From CAZWKX01 sp964614095 (GTDB lineage: Bacteria > Actinomycetota > Acidimicrobiia > Spongiisociales > UBA11373), in the NCBI GenBank assembly GCA_964614095.1, contig CAZTJO010000004.1:26115-90114 (forward strand): 64,000 bases of DNA, given 5' to 3'. The notes beneath the pieces were generated by a model. It was given only the letters and a program-made list of their open reading frames with translations. It did no database searches and was not told the origin of the DNA. Within the stretch, counting starts at the first letter, position 1, and each line of letters begins with the position of its first letter. The translations under genes and the position numbers were made by a program. Shown here piece after piece: positions 15,877 to 23,686 of this stretch.

Positions 15877-17226
15877 ATGCCAGCCTTGTCGTTCACCATG
15901 TCCAGGACACGGCCTGTGATTACCTCCAAGAGGGCTGCATGCGGTGGAACGCTGTGGCAGGTCCTGGTCTTGATGCTGTTGCTGGTGTTCGTAACCGGCC
16001 TGTTTGTTCCCAGAGCGGCGGCCCAAGAGGAAGAGGATCAGCCCAAGGTCCACGCCATTCTCTTTTTCCTCACCACCTGCGGCCACTGCGAGCACGTCAT
16101 CTACGAGGTGCTTTTTCCCGTCGTCTTCCCTGAAAACGGCGGTGATGCGGTCATCTATTACGACCTGGCTCTTGAGGAGGCGGGCGCAGAAGTCCCCTTC
16201 TACATTGTGACCAACGGCAGCCTGGAGATGCTCTTCGTGAACGCCGGCGGCCCTATTGGCAATCAGTTCTTCCACGGGGCTAGCGAGGCGGTCGGGATGC
16301 CTGCCGAATCGATGGGAAGTGTCCCACTGCTTATCGTTGATGATTCTTGGTATCTGGGTTCGGCTGACATTCCCGCCTATTTCCCCGGGATAGTCGAGGC
16401 AGGGTTGGCCGGTGACGGCGTTCCTTGGCCCGATGTTCCCGGCATCGGGGACGCCGTGGCCAGCGTGCCCCTGGGCGATGACGGGACGGTGACCACAACG
16501 ACACTCGACAGCGGGACGGTGACTACGACGGTACCCGGCAGCGACGGGATCATTCTGGCGACCGGTGAATCGATGTGGGATCTATTCGCCGCCGACCAGC
16601 CGGCCAACAGCGTCGCTTTTGTTGTGCTGCTGCTTATGGTGGGCAGCCTTTTCGTTGTGGCAGCCGTATTCCGCAGAGGCGGCGGCGAAGCGCGTTCCGA
16701 CCTGGTGGTGCCGGTACTGGCGCTGATCGGCCTGGGGATCGCCATCTACCTGGCCTACGTCGAGTCAAGCGGTGCTGAGGCGGTGTGTGGGCCGGTGGGC
16801 GACTGCAACACGGTGCAGCAGAGCGAGTACGCCAAGCTGTTCGGGGTCATTCCCATCGGGATCATCGGGATCGCCGGCTACGTGGTATCGCTGGTGGCCT
16901 GGTTCACGGCGAGGCTGAGTCGGAGGCCGCTGGCCGATTGGGCCCGCTTGGCGCTGTTTGCCGGCTCCTTGGGCGGCACTGCGTTCTCGGTGTATCTGAC
17001 CTTCCTGGAGCCGTTTGTCATCGGAGCCACCTGTGCCTGGTGTGTCGGCTCGGCGGTCATCGTCACTCTGATGATGGGGCTGACGGTGTATCCGGCCGCC
17101 GAATCGTGGGGGCGGCTCCGCCCTGTATCGGCGCCGTCGAGATCGGATGTACCTGGGCGGAGGCCCGAAAGAGGGGCCGGTCGTGGAGCCAGGCCCTCGC
17201 CGCGGTCGGGTGGCCGCCGCCGGTAG
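15877..17226 (+). CDS. Thioredoxin-like/VKOR fusion membrane protein
   Basis: A 449-residue envelope protein. A signal or anchor helix at about 27-48 is followed by a thioredoxin-like domain with the redox motif CGHC (FFLTTCGHCEHV), a Thr-rich linker, and a C-terminal VKOR domain of four or five membrane helices. The VKOR part has the loop cysteine pair CGPVGDC and the membrane-embedded active site CAWC. VKOR proteins oxidise quinone-linked disulfide carriers and so drive disulfide formation outside the membrane. In most bacterial fusions the VKOR part comes first and the Trx-like part last; here the order is reversed. The Arg-rich tail of ~45 residues is cytosolic. Confidence 0.85.
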   Translation: MPALSFTMSRTRPVITSKRAACGGTLWQVLVLMLLLVFVTGLFVPRAAAQEEEDQPKVHAILFFLTTCGHCEHVIYEVLFPVVFPENGGDAVIYYDLALEEAGAEVPFYIVTNGSLEMLFVNAGGPIGNQFFHGASEAVGMPAESMGSVPLLIVDDSWYLGSADIPAYFPGIVEAGLAGDGVPWPDVPGIGDAVASVPLGDDGTVTTTTLDSGTVTTTVPGSDGIILATGESMWDLFAADQPANSVAFVVLLLMVGSLFVVAAVFRRGGGEARSDLVVPVLALIGLGIAIYLAYVESSGAEAVCGPVGDCNTVQQSEYAKLFGVIPIGIIGIAGYVVSLVAWFTARLSRRPLADWARLALFAGSLGGTAFSVYLTFLEPFVIGATCAWCVGSAVIVTLMMGLTVYPAAESWGRLRPVSAPSRSDVPGRRPERGAGRGARPSPRSGGRRR

Positions 17227-17252
17227 CTGAGGCGACGACGGCCGGCAGGCTC

Positions 17253-17903
17253 CTATCCGATGCCGTGATCGACCGCCCAGCGGGTCAGTTCGTGGCGATT
17301 GGATAGCTGCAGTTTGCGCAGCACGTCGGAGACGTGGGTCTCGATGGTCTTGGGAGAGACGTAGAGCGCCGCCGCTATCTCCTTGTACGTGTAGCCCTTG
17401 GCGATGTGCCGCAGCACCTCACGTTGCCGCTCGGTGAGGCGATCCAGGTCGGGATCGACGTCGGCCACATCGACGCTGGGGAAGGCCTCGAGCACAAAGC
17501 CGGCCAGCTGCGGCGAGAACACGGCGTGGCCGGCGGCCACCAGCTTCAACGCCTCCAGGACCTCTGCAGCGCTCGTTGTTTTGGTGAGGTAGCCCGAGGC
17601 CCCGGCCCGGATCACGGCGATAATGTCTTCGGGGGCGCCGGAGACCGATAGGGCGAGGAACTTGATGTTGGGGTGGCTTCGCCGTACCTGGTCGACCACT
17701 CGCTGCCCTCCGCCGCCGGGCAGATGCACGTCGAGCAGCACGACGTCGGGCTCCCGTTCTCTGATCAGTTCTATGGCCGGGTCGACGTCGTCGGCCTCGC
17801 CGATGACGTCAACCTGACCGCCGACGGCGGCGCGCACCCCGGCGCGGAAGATGTCGTGATCGTCGACCACAAACACGCGCAGATTCTGCTCAGTTCGCTC
17901 CAT
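17253..17903 (-). CDS. NarL/FixJ family response regulator
   Basis: A 216-residue two-domain regulator: receiver with acidic DDHD, phospho-acceptor Asp58 (VVLLDVHLPG), Ser-Val in LALSVS and Lys in LTKTTS, then a LuxR-type helix-turn-helix (LTERQREVLRHIAKGYTYKE, ALYVSPKTIETHVSDVLRKL). It binds DNA after phosphorylation. ATG 17903 is chosen because the receiver begins at once and it overlaps the end of the sensor kinase gene by 14 bases; the two form a cotranscribed pair. Confidence 0.95.
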   Translation of the reverse strand: MERTEQNLRVFVVDDHDIFRAGVRAAVGGQVDVIGEADDVDPAIELIREREPDVVLLDVHLPGGGGQRVVDQVRRSHPNIKFLALSVSGAPEDIIAVIRAGASGYLTKTTSAAEVLEALKLVAAGHAVFSPQLAGFVLEAFPSVDVADVDPDLDRLTERQREVLRHIAKGYTYKEIAAALYVSPKTIETHVSDVLRKLQLSNRHELTRWAVDHGIG

Positions 17904-19026
17904 CGTCCATTCCGATGCTGAGCTCGACTTCGGTGCCTTCTCCCGGTATCGATCGTACTTCTGCGCTGCCGCCGTGGCGCTGCATGCGTCCCACAATGGA
18001 CTCGGCCACACCGCGGCCCTCTGCCGCCATCGAGTCCGCGTCGAAGCCGGCCCCGCGATCTCGTACGGTGACGGTGACGGAACCGTTGGCGACCTCGGAG
18101 TAGAGCGACACGTTGTCCACACCGGCGTGTTTGGCAGCGTTGACCAGGGCCTCGCGTGCGGCGTCGATCAGGGCCTCCAGCCGATCGGTCATCTCACAGT
18201 CGCCGACCGTGACCGTCTGCACCTTCATCCGGTAGAGATCCTCGACGTCCCCGCCGGCGCGGCGCAGCGCCGCCTTGAGGCTATTGGTGAATGGGGAGGA
18301 GATCTTGTCGATCCAGGCCCGCAGCTCGCGCTCTTGGCCTCGAGCGAGCGACGTCACCTTCTGTGGGTCGGCTGCGTTCTGCTCGAGCAGGGCCAGGGTC
18401 TGCAACACCGAATCGTGCAGATGGGCGGCGATCTCCGCCCGGTCGTGAGCCCGGATGCGGGCGGCGCGTTCCTCCTCGAATGCATGGATGGCGTCGGTGC
18501 GGAGGCAATCGTTGTCGCGCAGCCCTTTCAGGCCCCAGCCGAAGGCCAAGGCTGCGGCGAGGAAACCGGCCACATCGCCGACGGAGCGGGTAGCGGTGTG
18601 GCCCACCTTGCCGAGGGCGCCTATTACCTGACCGGCCCCGAGCACAGCGGCGGCCAGGAGAGCCGGCTTGAGGTTGCCGACGTATGCCGCCATCAGCACC
18701 CAGGACAGTGGGTAGCCGCCGAAAAATAGGTCGTGAGAGCCGGCGACGAACGGCGCCACAGAAACAGCAATGGCGACAACGCCGTCGGCGACGAGCCAGG
18801 GGTAGCCGTGCAGCCAAGGACGGAAGGCGCCGTACAAGGTGAGCAAGGTCCAGAGGGCGGCAAGGACCAGGGCGCCGGCGACAACGGTCTTGTTGGCCCC
18901 GGCGTCGGTGCTGAGCGTTGCCGTCACCAGGGAGGCCATCCAGGCCAGCGAGGCCAATCGCCAGCCAACCACCACCCAGCGCAGCATACGATCGAGCGGA
19001 TGGACCCGGTACCCGGGCGCGCTCAT
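17890..19026 (-). CDS. NarL-type sensor histidine kinase
   Basis: A 378-residue membrane kinase with about five or six helices in the first 170 residues and no large extracytoplasmic domain, so it may sense the membrane or a small hydrophobic signal. The dimerisation segment has the HisKA_3-type acceptor AAHLHDSVLQTLALL, and the ATPase part has the N box REALVNAAKHAG, DRGAGFD and GRGVAESI. This matches the DesK/NarX/LiaS class that pairs with LuxR-type regulators, and the cognate regulator overlaps its 3' end. Confidence 0.93.
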   Translation of the reverse strand: MSAPGYRVHPLDRMLRWVVVGWRLASLAWMASLVTATLSTDAGANKTVVAGALVLAALWTLLTLYGAFRPWLHGYPWLVADGVVAIAVSVAPFVAGSHDLFFGGYPLSWVLMAAYVGNLKPALLAAAVLGAGQVIGALGKVGHTATRSVGDVAGFLAAALAFGWGLKGLRDNDCLRTDAIHAFEEERAARIRAHDRAEIAAHLHDSVLQTLALLEQNAADPQKVTSLARGQERELRAWIDKISSPFTNSLKAALRRAGGDVEDLYRMKVQTVTVGDCEMTDRLEALIDAAREALVNAAKHAGVDNVSLYSEVANGSVTVTVRDRGAGFDADSMAAEGRGVAESIVGRMQRHGGSAEVRSIPGEGTEVELSIGMDDGAN

Positions 19027-19094
19027 GAATTCCCTTTTGTTCGCAGCCTAGCCAGCAAGACCCACCCGCAGGCGGGCCGCCGAACCGGTTCCGA

Positions 19095-20267
19095 TCAGGT
19101 GTGGCATTCGACGGTGGCCGCGGCCTCCGCCACCCGTGTTACCCGGGCCGCAGCCTCCTGAAGCCTCTCCAGGGAGAGTTCTCCCGAATCAACGGCGGCA
19201 ACTATGGCGTCGACCATCTCCTCCACCTGGGAGCCGGTCTTCACCAGCACCAGATCTTCGCCGGCGGCCAGGGCGAGCACGGCGCGTTCACCCGGCGAGC
19301 GTCCGGAGGCCACTCCCTGCATGGTCACTTCGTCGGTGACGGCAACTCCGTCGAATCCGAACTCGGTGCGTAGGAGATCCAGCACGGCGGGCGAGATGCT
19401 GGCGGGAAGGTCGGGGTCGATGGCCGGGTAGATGGGATGGCCCACCATGATCATCAGGGCCCCAGCGTCGATGGCGGCCCGGAACGGCACCCAGTCGACG
19501 CTGGCCAGCTCGTCGATTCCGGCGTCGATGGTGGTGACGCCGCTGTGGGGGTCTGTGGTGGATAGACCATGCCCGGGGAAGTGTTTAGGCACTGCGACAA
19601 CGCCGCTGACACCAAGCCCGCGTATGAAAACAGCGCCCAGCTGGGCGACCAGATCGGGGTCTGCGCCGAGGTGGCGGCCGGTCAATACCGGGTTTGCGCC
19701 CCGGACGACATCGATGACCGGGGCCAGATCCACGTTGATTCCCAGGTCGAGCATCTCCTCACCAAGAACCCGGCCCGCCATCTCGAGATCGGAGCCGCTC
19801 ATCTGCTGGGCTTCGGTGGCGGAGGGCAGCGGGCTGACGAGGCCGGCCAGGCGGCGGACCGGCACCCCAATCTCATGATCGACGGCGATGAGCACGGGAC
19901 CTCCGGCGGCGCAGGAGATCTGACTGCCGAGCGCACGGACTTGCTCGGCGTCGGTGATATTGCGGTTGTAGTAGATGACCGCACGTCCACCGCCTGCCAA
20001 GTGGGCTGCGGTGGTTTCATCCAGGGTCGGGCCCGGCAAGCCGACCATGAGTACGGAGCGGGCCAGGGTGTGGATGTTGGGGGGAACGGTAGTTGTGGTG
20101 GTGGTGGTGCTGGTGGTGGAGGTAGTGGAGGTGGTCGTTATCGAAGTGCTGGTTGTGCTGGTCGAGTTCGTTGTGGTGGTGGCGGCGGTTGTTGTCGGCG
20201 GGTCCGCCGCGGGGGTGCAGGCGGCGAGAAGGGCCACAATCCCAAGGGTGATCAAGCCGCGAGCCAT
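19095..20267 (-). CDS. GH3 beta-N-acetylhexosaminidase lipoprotein
   Basis: A 390-residue secreted lipoprotein. A signal peptide ends in the lipobox LLAAC, followed by a ~40-residue linker made almost only of Thr and Ser, then a glycoside hydrolase family 3 barrel. NagZ hallmarks are present: GGPVLIAVDHEIG, VDLAPVIDV, the general-acid His loop KHFPGHG followed by DPHSGV, and the nucleophile Asp in GVAVTDEV. It probably removes N-acetylglucosamine from peptidoglycan fragments at the cell surface. The downstream end lies close to the sensor kinase start, with which it may not be cotranscribed. Confidence 0.9.
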   Translation of the reverse strand: MARGLITLGIVALLAACTPAADPPTTTAATTTTNSTSTTSTSITTTSTTSTTSTTTTTTTVPPNIHTLARSVLMVGLPGPTLDETTAAHLAGGGRAVIYYNRNITDAEQVRALGSQISCAAGGPVLIAVDHEIGVPVRRLAGLVSPLPSATEAQQMSGSDLEMAGRVLGEEMLDLGINVDLAPVIDVVRGANPVLTGRHLGADPDLVAQLGAVFIRGLGVSGVVAVPKHFPGHGLSTTDPHSGVTTIDAGIDELASVDWVPFRAAIDAGALMIMVGHPIYPAIDPDLPASISPAVLDLLRTEFGFDGVAVTDEVTMQGVASGRSPGERAVLALAAGEDLVLVKTGSQVEEMVDAIVAAVDSGELSLERLQEAAARVTRVAEAAATVECHT

Positions 20268-20271
20268 AGAG

Positions 20272-20835
20272 CTACAGCGGAGCAGAGTACGCGTCGGTTT
20301 CTCGGCCGGCCTGGTCCTGGGCGCGGCGGACGAGGTCCATGTACTTGCTGGCTCCGAGGATCTGGCGGTCGAGCAGGGCGCTGAGGTGGTCGACGGCGTA
20401 TGCAGTGGCGTCCTCGAGGTGCGAGTCGATATCTGTGACGTCCTTCACGTAGAGGAGACGGGTCCAGTAGGAGTTGACCACGACGGTGAGGAACGACTGC
20501 ACCACGCTGTTGCGCTCGAGTGCTGCCAGTGGCCGCATGTAGAGGAGGAGGGCGAACAGCACTATCGAGGCGAGAGCAAGCGTGCCGACAATGCCGGCGT
20601 GGGCCCAGTCGTAGCCGGCCGCGGGCTCATCGACTGCTAGGCGCACTGCGGCGATGAGGGTGCCGAGGGCCATGGTGAAGATGACCAGGAACATCCACTT
20701 CATCGTGGTGAAGGCGAAACGCTGGGAGCGCGCCGCCTTGAGGAACTCGTTCTGGTTCGAACGGAGCACCGTTTGGGCGAGGCTCTCGATGCTGGCCTGT
20801 TGTGGCGACGGGATGGGTCTCTCCGTCTCGGCCAT
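20272..20835 (-). CDS. Two-helix membrane protein of unknown function
   Basis: A 187-residue protein with a cytosolic N-terminus of ~45 residues, two membrane helices (MFLVIFTMALGTLIAAVRL and IVGTLALASIVLFALLLYM) separated by a short loop, and a helical cytosolic C-terminus of about 80 residues (VQSFLTVVVNSYWTRLLY). No family is recognised with certainty. It ends five bases before the GH3 lipoprotein start on the same strand, so the two are likely cotranscribed and may work together at the envelope. Confidence 0.75.
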   Translation of the reverse strand: MAETERPIPSPQQASIESLAQTVLRSNQNEFLKAARSQRFAFTTMKWMFLVIFTMALGTLIAAVRLAVDEPAAGYDWAHAGIVGTLALASIVLFALLLYMRPLAALERNSVVQSFLTVVVNSYWTRLLYVKDVTDIDSHLEDATAYAVDHLSALLDRQILGASKYMDLVRRAQDQAGRETDAYSAPL

Positions 20836-20943
20836 GTGTAGTCCTTGGGGCGATTCCTCGGCTGGAACTTGAATCTACTGGATGCAGGATGCTGGGCGCG
20901 CCGCCGGCGGCGTGGCGCCGCGGTCTGTGGTGGGCGTGTCGCG

Positions 20944-21342
20944 TCAGCTGTCTCGGAATCCGGTCCGAATACGCTTGGCCGTTGCGGCAAGCTCTTCGGG
21001 TGACACCGCCATCGGTTCGGGGATTGGAATGGTGGCCCCGGACTCAAGCGGGATCAGGTGAACGTGGGCATGGGGTACGTCGGCCCCGTACACGACGACA
21101 ACAACTCGCTCACACCCGGTCACCTTCTTCAGCACGGCGGCCACGGTTTTCACCGTTTGCCACAGTGATGTGTAGTCGCCCGGGTCCAGATCGAACAGAT
21201 AGGGGACCTCGGACCGGGGCACAACAATGGTGTGGCCCGGCCGTGCCGGGTTGATGTCGAGAAAGGCGAAGCTGGCGTTGTCCTCGTAGACGGCGTGGCA
21301 AGGGATCTCGCCGTTGATGATTTTGGTGAAGATGGATGCCAT
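20944..21342 (-). CDS. HIT family nucleotide-binding protein
   Basis: A 132-residue histidine-triad protein. The N-terminus SIFTKIINGEIPCHAVYED and FLDINPARPGHTIVVPRSEV are typical, and the catalytic triad HAHVHLIPL (H-x-H-x-H) is intact. Such proteins hydrolyse nucleoside phosphoramidates or dinucleotides through a nucleotidyl-histidine intermediate. ATG 21342 gives the usual length for the family. It is divergent from the phosphatase gene at 21428. Confidence 0.95.
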   Translation of the reverse strand: MASIFTKIINGEIPCHAVYEDNASFAFLDINPARPGHTIVVPRSEVPYLFDLDPGDYTSLWQTVKTVAAVLKKVTGCERVVVVVYGADVPHAHVHLIPLESGATIPIPEPMAVSPEELAATAKRIRTGFRDS

Positions 21343-21427
21343 GGTGGGCTCAGCGTACGCCTCCGTGTCGACGCCGGCGCAAAGGCGAACCGTCCGACGC
21401 GGCGGAGCACTACGATCCCGGGCGGCC

Positions 21428-22423
21428 ATGAGCGATTCCACCGAATCCATTCTCGAGGTTGCCCGTGGCGCAGCCCGGTCTGCGGCGACGCTGTGTGCTG
21501 CCGTTCTCGCCGAAACGCCGTCGGCGCCGGAGGCCATGGCCAAGCTGGGGCGGGAGCCGGTGACCATCGCCGACTATGGCTCGCAGGCGGTGATCCTCGA
21601 GGCGGTGGCTCGGGAGTTCTCCGGGCACGGCGTCATTGCCGAAGAGGGATCGGCCCTGCTTGGCGAGTTGGCCGGCGCAGCCGGCGCCGAGCACGTGGTG
21701 CGCCTGGTGGGGGAGGCGCTGGGGCGGCAGGTGGGCCTGGAGGAAGTGCTCTCCTGGATCGATCACGTCGGTGGCGGCGGGGCCTATACCTGGGCCGTCG
21801 ATCCTATCGACGGCACCAAGGGCTACTTGCGGCGTGATCAGTACGCCGTCGCCATTGGGGTGCTGCATCACGGTGAGGTTCATGCCGGGGTTCTCGCCTG
21901 CCCCCATCTGCCTTGGGACCTCAACCAGCCCGGGGGGCGGCGAGGGCTGCTGTTTTCAGCCGCCCGGGGCGGGGGAGCCTTTGTGGAAGCCTTGGAGGGC
22001 GGCGAGCGGCGGCCGGTGCGGGTCAGCTCCAGCCCCGACCCCGGCCGAGCCCGCGTTTCGGCAAGTGTGGAGCCTGCACACGGTGATCCGGCGCTGATTG
22101 AAGCAATCATCGATGAGGCGGCCCTGGGTGGCGGCTGGGTGCGTCTCGACAGTCAGGTGAAATACGGGGCTCTGGCCGCGGATATGACGGATGTGTACCT
22201 GCGGCCGCGCTCGCACCCAGATTATCGGGAGTACATCTGGGATCACGCCGGCGGTGTTGCCATCGTCACCGAGGCCGGGGGCCGGGTGAGTGATCTTGAC
22301 GGCCGGGAACTCGACTTTTCGCTGGGGCGGTGCCTGGAGGAAAACCGGGGAGTGTTGGCCACCAACGGGCTCTTGCACGAGAGGGTGCTGGAGGCTATTA
22401 CGACGGTCGAAGCCCGCCGATGA
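21428..22423 (+). CDS. 3'(2'),5'-bisphosphate nucleotidase / inositol phosphatase family
   Basis: A 331-residue Mg-dependent, lithium-sensitive phosphatase. It has EPVTIADYGSQ, the metal-binding Glu pair GVIAEEGS, the central motif WAVDPIDGTKGYLRRDQYAV and the second metal site IWDHAGGVAIVTEAGG. The insertion between EEGS and DPIDGT and the GTKGYLR form resemble the Hal2/CysQ branch, which removes the 3'-phosphate of PAP in sulfur assimilation, rather than plain inositol monophosphatase. ATG 21428 is chosen from the beginning of the conserved helix. A heptamer repeat element follows its stop directly. Confidence 0.9.
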   Translation: MSDSTESILEVARGAARSAATLCAAVLAETPSAPEAMAKLGREPVTIADYGSQAVILEAVAREFSGHGVIAEEGSALLGELAGAAGAEHVVRLVGEALGRQVGLEEVLSWIDHVGGGGAYTWAVDPIDGTKGYLRRDQYAVAIGVLHHGEVHAGVLACPHLPWDLNQPGGRRGLLFSAARGGGAFVEALEGGERRPVRVSSSPDPGRARVSASVEPAHGDPALIEAIIDEAALGGGWVRLDSQVKYGALAADMTDVYLRPRSHPDYREYIWDHAGGVAIVTEAGGRVSDLDGRELDFSLGRCLEENRGVLATNGLLHERVLEAITTVEARR

Positions 22424-22430
22424 GCGATGC

Positions 22431-22497
22431 AGAATTCAGAATTCAGATGTCAGAGTCGGCATGGGGTGATCTGAACTCTGACCTCTGAGGTCTCTCT
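22431..22497. repeat. Heptamer inverted-repeat element, copy 3
   Basis: Units AGAATTC, AGAATTC, AGATGTC, AGAGTCG at 22431-22458 and opposite units TCTGAAC, TCTGACC, TCTGAGG, TCTCTCT at 22470-22497, with an 11-bp loop. It starts seven bases after the phosphatase stop and ends 34 bases before the FMN dehydrogenase start, so it may also act in transcription termination. Confidence 0.8.
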
Positions 22498-22531
22498 TCT
22501 GCCCTAGGCTGACGTTGACAGCACCACATCC

Positions 22532-23602
22532 ATGATCGATCTCGAGAGCCTCGAACACCGGGCCCGTCAGCAACTCTCGGCCACTACGTACGACTACTAC
22601 GCCGGTGGCGCCGACGAGGAGCTGACGCTGGCCGACAATCCTGCAGCCTGGCGCCGCATCCGTCTTGTTCCCCGTGTTCTGCGGGATGTGTCCGGGGTCT
22701 CCACTGCCACCGAGATTCTCGGCATGAAGCTGGAGACACCGGTGTTGGTGGCCCCGTGGGCGTTCCAAGGCCTGGCCCACGCCGATGGAGAGAAGGCAAC
22801 GGCCCGCGGCGCGGCCGGCGCCGGCACGGCGATGGTGGTATCGACGCTGGCCACCGCTTCGCTCGAAGACGTTGCCGCCGCGGCCGCGGGTGACGCCCCG
22901 CTTTGGTTCCAGTTCTATTTGCTGCGAGATCGTGAGCTGACCGGAGAGTTGCTTCGCCGGGCCAATGCCGCCGGCTACCTCGGTGCGGTGATGACCGTCG
23001 ACAAGCTGCCGGTGCTGGGGCGGCGCCGGCGCAGGGCCGCCGATCGATTCAGCCTGCCCGAGCAAACCAGAGTGGCCAATTTCGCCTTTGCGGTTCCTGA
23101 GGATGAGGAGATCGAGCCCGACGAGTATCTGAGCCGGCAGCTCGACGATTCGGTGACGTTCGCCGACATCGAATGGGCTTGCGAAACCGTTGGGCTGCCG
23201 GTGTTGGTGAAGGGCATCCTGAATCCCGAAGATGCCGTGGCTGCCGTCGAGTGCGGGGCCTCCGGAGTGATCGTCTCCAACCACGGCGGCCGGCAGCTCG
23301 ATGGTGCCATCGCCACCGCCGACGCCCTGCCTGCCGTGGTCGATGCTGTGGCCGGAAGGGTGCCGGTCCTGGTCGACGGGGGTATCCGTTCGGGGGCCGA
23401 CGTCATGAGGGCGTTGGCCATTGGAGCCTCGGCAGTCCTGGTGGCGCGGCCCACCATCTGGGGTCTTGTCGTCGATGGCGCCGAGGGAGTCACGGCCGTG
23501 CTCAAGGAATTCACCGAGGAGCTGGCGCACACAATGGCGCTGAGTGGTGCCAGGACCGTGTCGGACATCGATCGGCAGCACGTGCGGGGGATTGTCGGTT
23601 AG
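22532..23602 (+). CDS. FMN-dependent alpha-hydroxy acid dehydrogenase
   Basis: A 356-residue flavoenzyme of the glycolate oxidase / L-lactate dehydrogenase barrel family. It has the N-terminal TYDYYAGGADEELTL with the substrate-binding Tyr, APWAFQGLAH, the FMN-binding Lys in VLVKGIL, and the catalytic SNHGGRQLDGAIATADALP with active-site His and Arg, then VDGGIRSGADV and ALAIGAS. It oxidises a 2-hydroxy acid; L-lactate or glycolate is most likely, and whether oxygen or a quinone/cytochrome accepts the electrons cannot be told from sequence. No lactate permease lies nearby. Confidence 0.92.
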   Translation: MIDLESLEHRARQQLSATTYDYYAGGADEELTLADNPAAWRRIRLVPRVLRDVSGVSTATEILGMKLETPVLVAPWAFQGLAHADGEKATARGAAGAGTAMVVSTLATASLEDVAAAAAGDAPLWFQFYLLRDRELTGELLRRANAAGYLGAVMTVDKLPVLGRRRRRAADRFSLPEQTRVANFAFAVPEDEEIEPDEYLSRQLDDSVTFADIEWACETVGLPVLVKGILNPEDAVAAVECGASGVIVSNHGGRQLDGAIATADALPAVVDAVAGRVPVLVDGGIRSGADVMRALAIGASAVLVARPTIWGLVVDGAEGVTAVLKEFTEELAHTMALSGARTVSDIDRQHVRGIVG

Positions 23603-23686
23603 CGTCAGGTCGACGGCGACGCGGCCGATCCTCAACAACCAAGCCGGCGCCGGCAGCTCTGTGGACTCTGAGATCAGGGCTCTGCG

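Noticed and set aside
20090..20220. GGT-rich microsatellite as a regulatory repeat
   Set aside because: It encodes the Thr/Ser linker of the GH3 lipoprotein; a coding low-complexity tract explains it.
22436..23638. 400-codon open frame antisense to the FMN dehydrogenase
   Set aside because: Shadow of a GC-rich gene; no start signal or family, and it contains a heptamer element.
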